DNA from: Agitococcus sp.
Lineage (GTDB): Bacteria; Pseudomonadota; Gammaproteobacteria; Pseudomonadales; Moraxellaceae
DNA length: 64,000 bases
Direction of reading: 5' to 3'
NCBI GenBank assembly: GCA_030646715.1
Contig: JAUSLJ010000042.1
Location: 62,001 to 126,000 of the forward strand
Shown here: positions 1 through 8,292 of the stretch, one piece after another
Layout of the letters: each line of letters begins with the position of its first letter
Numbering within the stretch: position 1 is the stretch's first letter
The notes under the pieces: model-generated
What the model was told of the DNA's origin: nothing
Databases searched by the model: none
Seen by the model: only the letters and a program-made list of their open reading frames with translations
Made by a program: the position numbers and the translations under genes

Positions 1-75
1 ATGAGGAGCTATTATTGACAAATGCGTCACAAAAACGGCTTAAAATCCGCTTTTATGACGCTATTAAGCGAAGGT

Positions 76-1959
76 TTAAAATATTGAAACGCGCTGATTA
101 ATGGCATTTTTAATGCCTTGTGCATCTAAACCACAACTGGCCAGCATTTCGGCATGGCTGGAGTGTTCGATAAAGGCATCAGGAATGCCCAAGTTTAATA
201 CCGATTTAACGATATTGGCTTGCGCTAAAAATTCGTTAACGGCACTGCCTGCGCCGCCCATGATGGCGTGCTCTTCAATAGTCACTAATAAATCATGTTC
301 AGCCGCTAGATGTCTAATTAAGGCTTCATCCAGTGGTTTAACAAAACGCATATTGGCAACCGTCGCGTTGAGTGCTTCTGCGGCCTGTAAACTCGGTGTC
401 AGCATACTGCCAAACGCTAAAATCGCGATTTTTTCGCCGTGTCGCTTAATCTCACCCTTGCCAATAGTCAGTGCGGTCATTTTTTCTTGAATTGTTACAC
501 CTGTGCCTGTGCCGCGTGGATAACGAACGGCGGTGCAGCCTTGATATTGGTAAGCGGTGTAGAGCATTTGCCGACATTCATTTTCGTCGCTCGGGGCAAA
601 AATCACGATATTGGGAATGGTACGCATATAAGCGTAATCGTAAGCACCCGCATGAGTCGGGCCATCTTCGCCCACTAAACCTGCACGATCCAGTGCAAAC
701 GTCACATCTAAATTTTGCAAAGCGACATCATGAACTAATTGGTCATAACCGCGTTGTAAAAAAGTCGAATAAATCGCAACGACAGGTTTTAAACCTTCAC
801 AGGCCATGCCTGCGGCGAGAGTCACTGCGTGTTGTTCGGCAATGGCGACATCATGGTAACGCTGAGGAAATAGCTGGGAAAACTTCACCATCCCTGAGCC
901 TTCACACATTGCAGGCGTAATCCCAATTAAACGTGTATCTAGTGCGGCCATATCACATAACCATTCACCAAACACTTCGGAGTATTTAGGTTTTTTCACC
1001 GCAGGTGTGATGCCTCGCTCAACGGCAGGGGGGATTTTACTTATGGCGTGATAACCAATAGGGTCGGCTTCGGCAGGGGCAAAACCTTTACCTTTAGTGG
1101 TGTAAATATGTAACAGTTGAGGGCCAGGTGCTTTGCGTAAACTGCGTAATACTTTCACTAATTCAATAACGTCGTGGCCATCAATGGGGCCAATAGTATT
1201 AAAGCCGATGGCTTCAAATAATGTGCCTGTGGAGGCGGCTAAGTGTTTGACGCTTTCTTCGGTGCGCCGAGCAAAGTTCCACGCCACGGGCATGGTTGCT
1301 AAGACTTTTTTGCCTTCCTCGCGCAAGGCAATGTAGTTTTTACTCGCCCAAATTCGGGCTAAATAATTGGATAAACCACCGACATTATTAGAAATTGACA
1401 TTTGATTGTCATTGAGGACAACAAGCATATCGGCTTTGTTATGGGCAGCATCGTTGAGGGCTTCAAAAGCCATGCCTGCGGTCATAGCACCATCACCAAT
1501 AACAGCAACGACTTTACGGCCAGATTGTTGTTGACGCGCTGCGAGACTCATCCCTAAAGCGGCAGAAATAGAAGTGGATGAATGACCAACACCAAATGTG
1601 TCATATTCCGATTCGGCGCGATTGGGAAAAGCTGCTAAACCGTCTTTTTGACGAATCGTTAGCATTTGCTCCTTGCGACCCGTCAAAATTTTATGCGGAT
1701 AAGCTTGATGGCCAACATCCCATACTACGCGGTCAAATGGCGTGTTATAGACATAATGCAGCGCAATCGTTAACTCAATTACCCCTAAACCTGCGCCAAA
1801 ATGACCGCCTGTTTGACCTGTACACCACAATAAATATTCGCGTACTTCCCGCGCTAAACTCGGCAATGCGGTAATAGGCAATTGACGCAGGGCGTCGGGC
1901 ATCGAGGCTGCGTCAAGTAAAGGTGTATTGGGGCGTGTTAAAGGAATGTGATTAAACAT
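76..1959 (-). CDS. dxs: 1-deoxy-D-xylulose-5-phosphate synthase
   Basis: This enzyme condenses pyruvate with glyceraldehyde 3-phosphate to form DXP, the first step of the MEP isoprenoid pathway in the cytosol; it is also a branch point to thiamine and pyridoxal. The 627 residues match the usual family length. The thiamine-diphosphate motif GDGAMT is at 155-160, followed by the NDNQMSIS stretch. The N-terminal GGHFGAGLG (51-59) and GHSSTS (125-130) segments are typical. The transketolase pyrimidine domain includes the AEQHA motif near residue 375, followed by a C-terminal transketolase domain. The ispA gene lies downstream-to-upstream on the same strand, separated by a repeat element, so the two steps of isoprenoid synthesis are neighbours. 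No strong Shine-Dalgarno precedes the start, which was chosen because the N-terminus aligns with the family. Confidence 0.97.
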   Translation of the reverse strand: MFNHIPLTRPNTPLLDAASMPDALRQLPITALPSLAREVREYLLWCTGQTGGHFGAGLGVIELTIALHYVYNTPFDRVVWDVGHQAYPHKILTGRKEQMLTIRQKDGLAAFPNRAESEYDTFGVGHSSTSISAALGMSLAARQQQSGRKVVAVIGDGAMTAGMAFEALNDAAHNKADMLVVLNDNQMSISNNVGGLSNYLARIWASKNYIALREEGKKVLATMPVAWNFARRTEESVKHLAASTGTLFEAIGFNTIGPIDGHDVIELVKVLRSLRKAPGPQLLHIYTTKGKGFAPAEADPIGYHAISKIPPAVERGITPAVKKPKYSEVFGEWLCDMAALDTRLIGITPAMCEGSGMVKFSQLFPQRYHDVAIAEQHAVTLAAGMACEGLKPVVAIYSTFLQRGYDQLVHDVALQNLDVTFALDRAGLVGEDGPTHAGAYDYAYMRTIPNIVIFAPSDENECRQMLYTAYQYQGCTAVRYPRGTGTGVTIQEKMTALTIGKGEIKRHGEKIAILAFGSMLTPSLQAAEALNATVANMRFVKPLDEALIRHLAAEHDLLVTIEEHAIMGGAGSAVNEFLAQANIVKSVLNLGIPDAFIEHSSHAEMLASCGLDAQGIKNAINQRVSIF

Positions 1960-1993
1960 TATTTATAAGCTAGCAATAGTGAGTAATAGGGTC

Positions 1994-2116
1994 AGGATTT
2001 ACGCATCGCGCTTGATAAATCTCCCCTAACCCCTCTTTTGAAAAGAGGGGGACTTCACCACCCCCTTTAGGAAAGGGGGCTGGGGGGGATTTGTAAGCGA
2101 CAACCGCGTAAATCCT
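1994..2116. repeat. Composite palindromic element with 11-bp terminal inverted repeats
   Basis: The outer arms AGGATTTACGC (1994-2004) and GCGTAAATCCT (2106-2116) are perfect inverted repeats. Inside are two C-rich/G-rich hairpins: CCCCTCTTTT pairing with AAAAGAGGGG, and CCCCCTTT pairing with AAAGGGGG. It fills the gap between ispA and dxs. Variants of the outer arms recur at 12578-12611 and 13230-13261, and the inner hairpin recurs at five other places. It looks like a miniature non-coding mobile or REP-type element. Confidence 0.75.
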
Positions 2117-2133
2117 AAAAGTTTGATTATAGC

Positions 2134-3024
2134 TTAATGGTCACGGGCAACGAGAAAATCTGCCAACCAAATTAATGCATTTGTCCGACAACCTAACGGC
2201 TTTAAGGCAAAAACGGCTTCATCATGCAGTTGCGCCGCTAAAGACTGCGCTTCGGTTAAGCCTAATAATGCGGGATACGTGGCTTTATCGTGTTCGGCAT
2301 CGGCTCCTGCTTGTTTGCCCAGTTTTTCGGTATCGCCAATAACATCTAAAATATCATCATGTACTTGAAACGCTAAACCTAATTTGGCGGCATACAGGTC
2401 AAGGGCGTTGAGTGTGGTTTCATCATCACAGCCCGCTGCTATTGCACCCATTAGGACACTGGCGCGAATCAATGCCCCAGTCTTATGTTCATGAATTTGT
2501 TCTAATTCTGCGAGTGATAATTGTTGGCCTTCACCTGCTAAATCTAAGGCTTGGCCAACAGCCATATTAGCACTGGCGAGTGCTAGTTTTTGTACCTGTC
2601 GGGATATTTGCGAACTGTCTAAATGGCTGCTGGTTAACGCCACAAAGGCTAATGCTTGTAGTGTGTCGCCTGCGAGGAGGGCTGTCGCTTCATCAAAGGC
2701 TTTGTGACAGGTGGGTAAGCCGCGCCTTAAATCATCATCATCCATACACGGTAAGTCATCGTGCACTAAGGAGTAGCAGTGCACTAATTCCACCGCCCCT
2801 GCTGCGCTGTCCGCATCGGCTAAAGTCCCTCCACAGGCTAAGCAACTCGCATACGCTAATGCTGGGCGCACCCGTTTTCCGCCGTTGAGGACGGCATAGC
2901 GCATAGCAGCGGATAAGTGACTGGCCAGCCCATTTTGTTGCTGCAAAAAGTCGTCGAGCCACGGCTGAATACGTTGTTGGCAATCACTGAGAAAGTTATT
3001 TTCGGGGGATGACATAGCACTCAC
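2134..3024 (-). CDS. ispA: Farnesyl diphosphate synthase (polyprenyl synthetase family)
   Basis: It elongates dimethylallyl diphosphate with two isopentenyl units to farnesyl diphosphate, the precursor of undecaprenyl and ubiquinone side chains. The 296 residues fit the IspA family. The first aspartate-rich motif is in the stretch HDDLPCMDDDDLRRG (88-102) and the second is DDILD (223-227); GGKRVRP (48-54) is the usual diphosphate-binding segment. It lies upstream of dxs on the same strand, the familiar ispA-dxs order. The small xseB gene that often precedes ispA was not found in the 125 bp before the next gene. Confidence 0.95.
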   Translation of the reverse strand: MSAMSSPENNFLSDCQQRIQPWLDDFLQQQNGLASHLSAAMRYAVLNGGKRVRPALAYASCLACGGTLADADSAAGAVELVHCYSLVHDDLPCMDDDDLRRGLPTCHKAFDEATALLAGDTLQALAFVALTSSHLDSSQISRQVQKLALASANMAVGQALDLAGEGQQLSLAELEQIHEHKTGALIRASVLMGAIAAGCDDETTLNALDLYAAKLGLAFQVHDDILDVIGDTEKLGKQAGADAEHDKATYPALLGLTEAQSLAAQLHDEAVFALKPLGCRTNALIWLADFLVARDH

Positions 3025-3149
3025 TACTACTAAAAACGTGGACTTTGATTACTTCCACAGGGTTTTAATTTCTAGTAGTAATGATAACTCAGGACTTAGG
3101 CGATGGATGAAGTGAATATGAACAAACGATGATTTTCCTGTGTGGAAGT

Positions 3150-3950
3150 TTATGAGCGATGATGAATGATGATTCGAGATAAGCGCGAGAGGACAGCCAA
3201 AATAAGTAATACCGCCACCTGCACAGGGGCAAACGGTTGATCTTCAGTCAACGCGACGATAAAGGCAATCAGATAGCTAACGACACCAATAATCACACAA
3301 GCCACTAACGATTGTTGCCAACTTTTACACCAGCCAAACACCGCCCAAGCGGGTAAAACCACCAAAGCAAAACTCGCCATCAAACCTAAAGAAGCAGTGC
3401 TAAACGCCAATAACAGGGCGGCTAACAAATCAAAACTGCCGTGCCAACGCCATGCGGGGAGTTGATTGGCTTGTTCATAACCACTAAAAAAACGAGCCCT
3501 TAATAAACGTCTAGACCACCAAGGGATACACGCTAAAAACGGCAAACTCACGACTAAAATGGCAATAAATTGTTCTTTGCCGACTAAAAAGATTTGGCCA
3601 TCACTCAGGGCATGGCCTAAAGACTCTCCTAGTGCACTGTTGGCGGCCACTAAATACAAGACTGACCAACCCGCTAACATCATCAAGGCATAGCCTAAAT
3701 TGCCTTGTTGCGCGCTGAGTTGTTTCGCGGCAACGGCAATGATGGCGCCTAATGCTCCACTGGCTAATAACGGCCAGCCCAATGCCGCACCTGCCAATTG
3801 TGCGGCGGCGGTGACATGAGCCACACCCAGAGCCGCAAGCCATTCCTCACGAGCGTGTAAAAAAGCACCGAGCAACGGCAAAACAATACTGGCACACAGG
3901 CCGATCAATAAAGGAATACGAAATAATGGGTCTAACAGTAAATCGATCAT
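3150..3950 (-). CDS. znuB: Metal ABC transporter permease (ABC-3 family, ZnuB-like)
   Basis: This is the inner-membrane channel subunit of a zinc or manganese importer. The 266-residue sequence is almost wholly hydrophobic, with roughly seven to eight membrane segments, and begins with the MIDLLLDPLFRIPLLIGL pattern common in ABC-3 permeases. It lies 2 bp after the ATPase gene, and the binding protein is just upstream, so the three form one transcription unit. Zinc is favoured over manganese because of the Zur-like palindrome upstream of the first gene of the cluster. The gene symbol is given by context rather than by a substrate-defining residue. Confidence 0.85.
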   Translation of the reverse strand: MIDLLLDPLFRIPLLIGLCASIVLPLLGAFLHAREEWLAALGVAHVTAAAQLAGAALGWPLLASGALGAIIAVAAKQLSAQQGNLGYALMMLAGWSVLYLVAANSALGESLGHALSDGQIFLVGKEQFIAILVVSLPFLACIPWWSRRLLRARFFSGYEQANQLPAWRWHGSFDLLAALLLAFSTASLGLMASFALVVLPAWAVFGWCKSWQQSLVACVIIGVVSYLIAFIVALTEDQPFAPVQVAVLLILAVLSRLSRIIIHHRS

Positions 3951-3952
3951 AG

Positions 3953-4531
3953 TTATAAATCTGAACAGTGGAGAGCGGTCAGATCAATTTGTCGGGTAGT
4001 TGCTGCGGCGACAAAATCATGGTCATGACTAATTAAGACAATACCTTGTTCGGGGCGACGATTTTTTAACATCGTCAACAATAAATTTACGCCCGCAGGA
4101 TCAAGATTGTTCGTCGGCTCATCCAGCAATACCAACTGACTGGGTGATGCTAAACAGGCAAAAATACTTAACAATTGAAACTGACCCCCTGACAAACTAT
4201 CGACCCGCTTATGCCGCAGTATTTCCAAACGCGGTGGTAATGCTATTTCGTGCGCAGCCATTAATTTAAGGTATTCGTTGGCGGATAACGGGAAGTCGGC
4301 TAAACGAGGCGGATGTTGTTTTTGTAAGCTGATTTTTAAGGTAGGTAATTTGCTGACGATGCCACTAAAAATACGAGCTTCGCCACTCAAGGCTTTGAGT
4401 AAGGTACTTTTACCGCAGCCATTACTGCCACTCAGTCCTAACACTTCGCCTTTTTTTACTTCAAAGGTGACGTTGGCTAAAATGGGTTTTTGATAGCCGA
4501 CCGTTAAATCTTGCAGATGGAGTAATGACAT
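3953..4531 (-). CDS. znuC: Metal ABC transporter ATP-binding protein (ZnuC-like)
   Basis: This is the cytoplasmic ATPase that drives the adjacent metal importer. Walker A GSNGCGKST is at 35-43, the ABC signature LSGGQ at 113-117, Walker B LVLLDEP just after residue 132, and the switch histidine is in LISHDHDF near residue 168. At 192 residues it is short: it stops soon after the core nucleotide-binding domain and lacks the C-terminal extension found in longer ZnuC proteins. It sits between the binding protein (12 bp upstream) and the permease (2 bp downstream). Assignment as an importer ATPase is secure; zinc specificity is inferred from context. Confidence 0.87.
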   Translation of the reverse strand: MSLLHLQDLTVGYQKPILANVTFEVKKGEVLGLSGSNGCGKSTLLKALSGEARIFSGIVSKLPTLKISLQKQHPPRLADFPLSANEYLKLMAAHEIALPPRLEILRHKRVDSLSGGQFQLLSIFACLASPSQLVLLDEPTNNLDPAGVNLLLTMLKNRRPEQGIVLISHDHDFVAAATTRQIDLTALHCSDL

Positions 4532-4543
4532 AAGTACAACCTA

Positions 4544-5428
4544 CTATTTATTATTCGCCGCTGCCGTTAACCATTGCTCAATCAGCGCAAAATAGGCTTG
4601 TTGATGACTATTGTTGGCGGGTTCTAAAGGCAAAGCAATATGTTGCCAACCAAGCTGTGACGCGAGTTGAGCAATGCCTGCATTACCTTGATAGACGGTA
4701 TGCAAAATCACCCCTTTTTTACCCTTAAATTGCCGCACCAAGCTCAAGATATGGCTAGCTGTAGGAGGAATGCCTGCGAGCGGTTCAACCGTGGCTAATA
4801 AGGGAATATTGAAACGAGCTAATAAATATTTGGCATCCTTGTGGTAGAGCATGACGCCTTTATTGTTGGCCGCCAGTTGTTGCCAGTGAGCTAATTGGCT
4901 ATTGACGGCACTTTTAAAGCTGGCGGCATTGGCACGAAAGTTAGCACTATGAGTGACGTCGAGTTTCGCTAAACGTTCTGCTAAGGCGTATGCAATCTCG
5001 GCCATCCGAACAGGATCAAGTTGAACATGAGGATTGCCCAAAGGATGAACATCACCATCGCTACGATTAGCACTGCCTTGAGCATCAATCAATGGCACTT
5101 GAGCAGCCGCTTCAAAATAACCTAAGCTATTGGGTAAAATTTTAGCGTTTGCTGAGCCTTCAATGGCGGGCGGCAACCAACCTTGTTCTAACTCTGCACC
5201 AATCGCCACCACTAACTGTGCTTGTCGTAAGGCTTGCAGCATCGATGGGCGGACTTGTAAGGTGTGAATATCGCGGTCAGGTAACGCCAATTCGGTGACT
5301 TTCACAAATTCGCCACCGACGGTGCGCGTTAACATCCCCATGCTGCTGGTAGTAGCAACGACGTTAATGGCAGCGACGGAGAGAGTGCTCCACATCAATA
5401 TCACAACAGTTAAAATTAAACGGTTCAT
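4544..5428 (-). CDS. znuA: Periplasmic metal-binding protein (ZnuA/SBP_bac_9 family)
   Basis: It captures metal in the periplasm for the ABC importer. The N-terminus MNRLILTVVILMWSTLSVAA is a typical signal peptide of about 20 residues. Candidate metal ligands at family positions are H55 (in DIHTLQ), H134 (in GNPHVQLDP) and H196 (in MLYHKDAK). H128 in DVHPLGNPH is also suggestive. At 294 residues it has the family length but lacks the long histidine-rich loop seen in many zinc-specific ZnuA proteins. It is the second gene of a minus-strand cluster: outer-membrane protein, this gene, ATPase, permease. A palindromic repeat separates it from the outer-membrane gene. Confidence 0.87.
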   Translation of the reverse strand: MNRLILTVVILMWSTLSVAAINVVATTSSMGMLTRTVGGEFVKVTELALPDRDIHTLQVRPSMLQALRQAQLVVAIGAELEQGWLPPAIEGSANAKILPNSLGYFEAAAQVPLIDAQGSANRSDGDVHPLGNPHVQLDPVRMAEIAYALAERLAKLDVTHSANFRANAASFKSAVNSQLAHWQQLAANNKGVMLYHKDAKYLLARFNIPLLATVEPLAGIPPTASHILSLVRQFKGKKGVILHTVYQGNAGIAQLASQLGWQHIALPLEPANNSHQQAYFALIEQWLTAAANNK

Positions 5429-5478
5429 TTTGGATTCTCAATTTAATGATGGTCTGTTGGTGTTTTTCTTTTTTCGGA

Positions 5479-5579
5479 AACCCCTCCAAACCTCCCTTTG
5501 TTAAGGGAGGCTTAGCCGTAACATCTGCCAAAGTCAGAAAGTTCTCCCCTTTGGCAAAGGGGGAGTTAGAGGGGGGGGT
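5479..5579. repeat. C-rich/G-rich palindromic repeat, two hairpins
   Basis: Two hairpins lie back to back: CCTCCCTTTGTTAAGGGAGG (5491-5510) and CTCCCCTTTGGCAAAGGGG (about 5544-5562), followed by a G-run ending at the stop codon of the outer-membrane gene. It belongs to the family also seen near 2017, 13188, 28878, 53159 and 61399. Placed between the first and second genes of the zinc cluster, it could cause partial termination or mRNA processing there. Confidence 0.75.
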
Positions 5580-5580
5580 C

Positions 5581-6873
5581 TTAAAACTTATGTGCCCCAT
5601 GAGCTCCCAAGCTGTGTGTGTATTGTAAAAACACTTGTTTAAGTGCTGTTTTTGTTCCTGCATCATCATAAATGTTGCCTTTAGCTAACTGCAAACGTAA
5701 GCGTGAAAACTCACTGGGCGAAAAAGCTAAAGAAACGCCGATGCGTGAAGATTGCTTAAATTCCGTTGTTGTTCCTGCTGTATTTAGCTCGTTAGTCGCG
5801 CCATTGACATCGTAACGGCTGGCAAGCGACCAGCGCGGAGCAATGCCATAACTGGCTTGTAGATAGTAACCATCTTGACTGCCTGTGACGCTATCGCCAA
5901 CAACAAGGTTTGCCGTTGTGCCTATGGCCGTCACTTTCATGTCTTTTTTCATTCGCAAATATTCACCCGTGACTTTAATATCACCTTGACCCAACTCACC
6001 TGCGCTGTCCCATTTATACACCCAATCTAGCCCATAGAGTGTTTGTGTGCCATCAAGGGCATATTCATCACCATTGACGGGTGTGCCATCATTATCTAAA
6101 ACTTGTTGATATTGCTGGGCTTGAGCATAAGACAGACCAATTTGTAAGGCTTGGCTGTCGCCGACATCAGGAGCAAATTTGGCAAATAAAGTGCGAATCC
6201 GAGGGCCTGCTTTAGCTTCAGGTAAGGATTGGGCATTACCTAAAATCGTCTCGGCATCGGCATTATTAATTTGTGTGCCAAAGCGCTCTTGGTCATTACC
6301 TTGTAAGGCTTCTACCCCTAACAAGGTATAAAAAGAAGTCGGTGCCACCCAAGTCAGTTGTAAACCCGTATCTTTAAAACCTTCACCGCCTAATAAGCCT
6401 AAATAAGCCAGATTTTGGTCGGCAAAGTCCCATGTATGTTTGTGTTTGGCGTTTTGATAACCGATACCACTTAAAAACTTACCCATTTTGACTTTTAGCC
6501 CATAGGGTAATTGGCGTGTTTGTAAATAGGACTCCTCCAGCGCAACACCACCATCAGCACCAACGGTCATGATTAACAGGCCATCGAATGAAGGATCAAC
6601 AACGGCAGACATAACAAGTTCACTTTCACCTAAATTAAAGCCTTTTTGTAATCCTGCTTCTTCTTCGCCAAAGCTGACACCATGACCAATGCCTGCTGCG
6701 CCGCCCAGTATTTCGCCACTTTTGCCTTTTTGATTATCGTGATAAAAATTACCATCTAAAATCAATGATATTTGTGGGTTAAAACGACTGCCTGTGGTGA
6801 TAGTTGTGGTGTTTTCGGCACTTGCGAATTGATTGAAACAAAGGCCAAAAGTTAATAATCCGATTTTATACAT
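5581..6873 (-). CDS. Outer-membrane beta-barrel protein, putative zinc-regulated porin
   Basis: The 430-residue product has a signal peptide ending at FASAE (about residue 19) and a body of alternating polar and hydrophobic strands rich in glycine, aromatic residues and tyrosine, as in porins. The final segment, VFLQYTHSLGAHGAHKF, ends in phenylalanine, the usual outer-membrane assembly signal, and carries histidines that could contact metal. It heads the zinc ABC cluster and has a Zur-like palindrome about 40 bp upstream of its start, so I infer an outer-membrane entry route for zinc. It lacks a TonB box and plug, so it is not a ZnuD-type receptor. The exact substrate is unproven. Confidence 0.7.
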   Translation of the reverse strand: MYKIGLLTFGLCFNQFASAENTTTITTGSRFNPQISLILDGNFYHDNQKGKSGEILGGAAGIGHGVSFGEEEAGLQKGFNLGESELVMSAVVDPSFDGLLIMTVGADGGVALEESYLQTRQLPYGLKVKMGKFLSGIGYQNAKHKHTWDFADQNLAYLGLLGGEGFKDTGLQLTWVAPTSFYTLLGVEALQGNDQERFGTQINNADAETILGNAQSLPEAKAGPRIRTLFAKFAPDVGDSQALQIGLSYAQAQQYQQVLDNDGTPVNGDEYALDGTQTLYGLDWVYKWDSAGELGQGDIKVTGEYLRMKKDMKVTAIGTTANLVVGDSVTGSQDGYYLQASYGIAPRWSLASRYDVNGATNELNTAGTTTEFKQSSRIGVSLAFSPSEFSRLRLQLAKGNIYDDAGTKTALKQVFLQYTHSLGAHGAHKF

Positions 6874-6911
6874 AGTTGCGAGTCTCTAAGGCTGAATGAG
6901 TTTTGCTTTTA

Positions 6912-6930
6912 TAGTTATACTATAACATAA
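6912..6930. promoter_or_regulatory. Zur-box-like operator
   Basis: GTTATACTATAAC (6914-6926) is a perfect palindrome around a central C, and with its flanks closely matches the proteobacterial Zur consensus core TGTTATANTATAACA. It lies about 40 bp upstream of the outer-membrane gene that starts the zinc uptake cluster and about 140 bp upstream of the divergent DUF1566 gene. This supports zinc repression of the cluster. Confidence 0.75.
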
Positions 6931-7069
6931 CGTTTTATTTTTGTAGTCTTAATATAGAATAGATGAAACGATAAAAATTGGCGGCAGCATAGAAGGCTTT
7001 GTGTTATTTTTTAGCACTAAAGAATTGAAACGAAACCCAAAAAATTAAGTGTGAGTCATGGGAGTGGTG

Positions 7070-7720
7070 ATGATGAGCTCGTCCATAAGAATTTATACTG
7101 TTGTATTCGCACTGTTATTGACGAGCATGGTGCAGTCGGTATGGGCAGAAAACGCATTAACCAAATTAGATGGTCAAGGTAAACCACTGCCGATTTATGC
7201 AACAACGTGGGCGTGTGTAAAGGACAATGCGACGGGTTTGATATGGGAAGAAAAGACCAACGATCAAGGTTTGCGTGACAAAGAATGGACTTATACATGG
7301 TACGACAGTGATGCCAATAACAACGGTGGCCAAATGGGTTATCAAGATCGACATGAAGTTGCCAAAGACAGTGAGCAGGGTAGTAGTTGTGGTAAAACTT
7401 TGTCGCAATGCAATACGCAAGCGTATGTACAAACGGTCAATCAACAGGGTGGTATTTGTGGTTTTAGCGATTGGAAGTTACCGACTAAAGCGCAATTAGA
7501 AACTTTATTAAGCTCAGCGCATGATAGTAAAAGTGAACAACCGCAAAGAATTAACACCCGTTATTTTGCCCAGTTACCGAGTAATACATGGTATTGGTCG
7601 TCTTCGACCAGTGCGCAGGATCATCAATATGCGTGGTTGTTTTATTTTGATTACGGTAAAGCCGATGATCATTTGAAATTTCAAAATTTTGCCGTACGCT
7701 TAGTACGTTCCAGCCAATGA
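7070..7720 (+). CDS. Exported DUF1566 (Lcl C-terminal-like) protein
   Basis: The function is not known. After a signal peptide ending near SVWAEN, the protein has the DUF1566 pattern: NATGLIWEEKT, a tryptophan-rich stretch, GFSDWKLPTKAQLETLL, then TWYWSSST and a closing AVRLVRSSQ. Four cysteines after the signal peptide could form disulfides. The start at 7070 (or 7073) is preferred over an upstream ATG at 7058 because GGAG at 7061-7064 sits 5-8 bp before it. The gene is divergent from the zinc-cluster outer-membrane gene and shares its Zur-box intergenic region, so a zinc link is possible. The next gene follows at once. Confidence 0.75.
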   Translation: MMSSSIRIYTVVFALLLTSMVQSVWAENALTKLDGQGKPLPIYATTWACVKDNATGLIWEEKTNDQGLRDKEWTYTWYDSDANNNGGQMGYQDRHEVAKDSEQGSSCGKTLSQCNTQAYVQTVNQQGGICGFSDWKLPTKAQLETLLSSAHDSKSEQPQRINTRYFAQLPSNTWYWSSSTSAQDHQYAWLFYFDYGKADDHLKFQNFAVRLVRSSQ

Positions 7721-7746
7721 CAACAAGAACAACAAAGAGCAATATT

Positions 7747-8202
7747 ATGTCTCGTCAAAGTGAAGTCGATATGATTCGTGAGCAATGTCGAACATTAGCG
7801 CGTAAACGGGCGTTGGTGTCGGCAGGGGTGGCGGTTGTGCCTGTGCCTTTTTTAGATGTGGTAGTCGATGCCAGTATGCTGACAGTGTTAATTCCTGAAA
7901 TCAGTCAGCGTTTTGGTTTGGCACCCGAGCAAATTGAAGCCTTTGACCCTGAAACTAAAAAATTAGCATGGACTGAAATCGCTCGTCGTGGTTCACAGTT
8001 TTTGGGTTTAGTGGTGACGCGGACGATTGTGCGGCAAAGCGTACAAGGCATGGCTACCAAAGTGATTTCTAAACAAGTCGCAAAATTTATTCCCTTTGGT
8101 GGGCAAATGGTGGCCGCAGGTTTAGGCTACTTTGTCTTGCGCCGTATTGTTTATCAGCATATTGAAGATTGTTATGCGGTGGCTAAAGCAACGTATCGTT
8201 AA
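7747..8202 (+). CDS. Small membrane-associated protein, DUF697-like
   Basis: I do not recognise a firm function. The 151-residue protein starts with a charged helix and then has hydrophobic helical stretches at about 23-50 (SAGVAVVPVPFLDVVVDA) and again near residues 120-140 (FIPFGGQMVAAGLGYFVL). This resembles DUF697/YcjF-type C-terminal regions, which associate with membranes. An ATG at 7717 overlapping the previous stop would add ten residues but has no ribosome-binding site, whereas 7747 is preceded by a purine stretch. It ends at a convergent repeat before the histidine kinase gene. Confidence 0.6.
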   Translation: MSRQSEVDMIREQCRTLARKRALVSAGVAVVPVPFLDVVVDASMLTVLIPEISQRFGLAPEQIEAFDPETKKLAWTEIARRGSQFLGLVVTRTIVRQSVQGMATKVISKQVAKFIPFGGQMVAAGLGYFVLRRIVYQHIEDCYAVAKATYR

Positions 8203-8215
8203 TGTCTTATATATT

Positions 8216-8268
8216 GGCTTCGACGCCGCTCAGCCACCGCAAAACGTTCCCTGAGCGGAGTCGAAGGG
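8216..8268. repeat. CTTCGAC...GTCGAAG palindromic repeat, copy 1
   Basis: The element begins GGCTTCGACGCCGCTCAG and ends CTGAGCGGAGTCGAAGG, giving a long near-perfect stem with a middle containing GCAAAACG. An almost identical element in reverse orientation lies at 63445-63499. Both copies sit between the 3' ends of convergent genes, which fits a bidirectional transcription barrier. Confidence 0.8.
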
Positions 8269-8292
8269 ATATTTAAGTAAAGCTAGAGGCAT

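Noticed and set aside
1..75. Possible feature at the left edge
   Set aside because: Only a weak imperfect hairpin (AAAACGG with CCGCTTTT) that might end dxs transcription; too weak to list.
2990..3150. Expected xseB gene upstream of ispA
   Set aside because: No frame of the right size or sequence was found in the gap before the zinc permease gene.
5364..5669. 101-residue minus-strand frame over the znuA start and repeat
   Set aside because: It overlaps znuA, the outer-membrane gene end and the palindromic repeat; no known motif.
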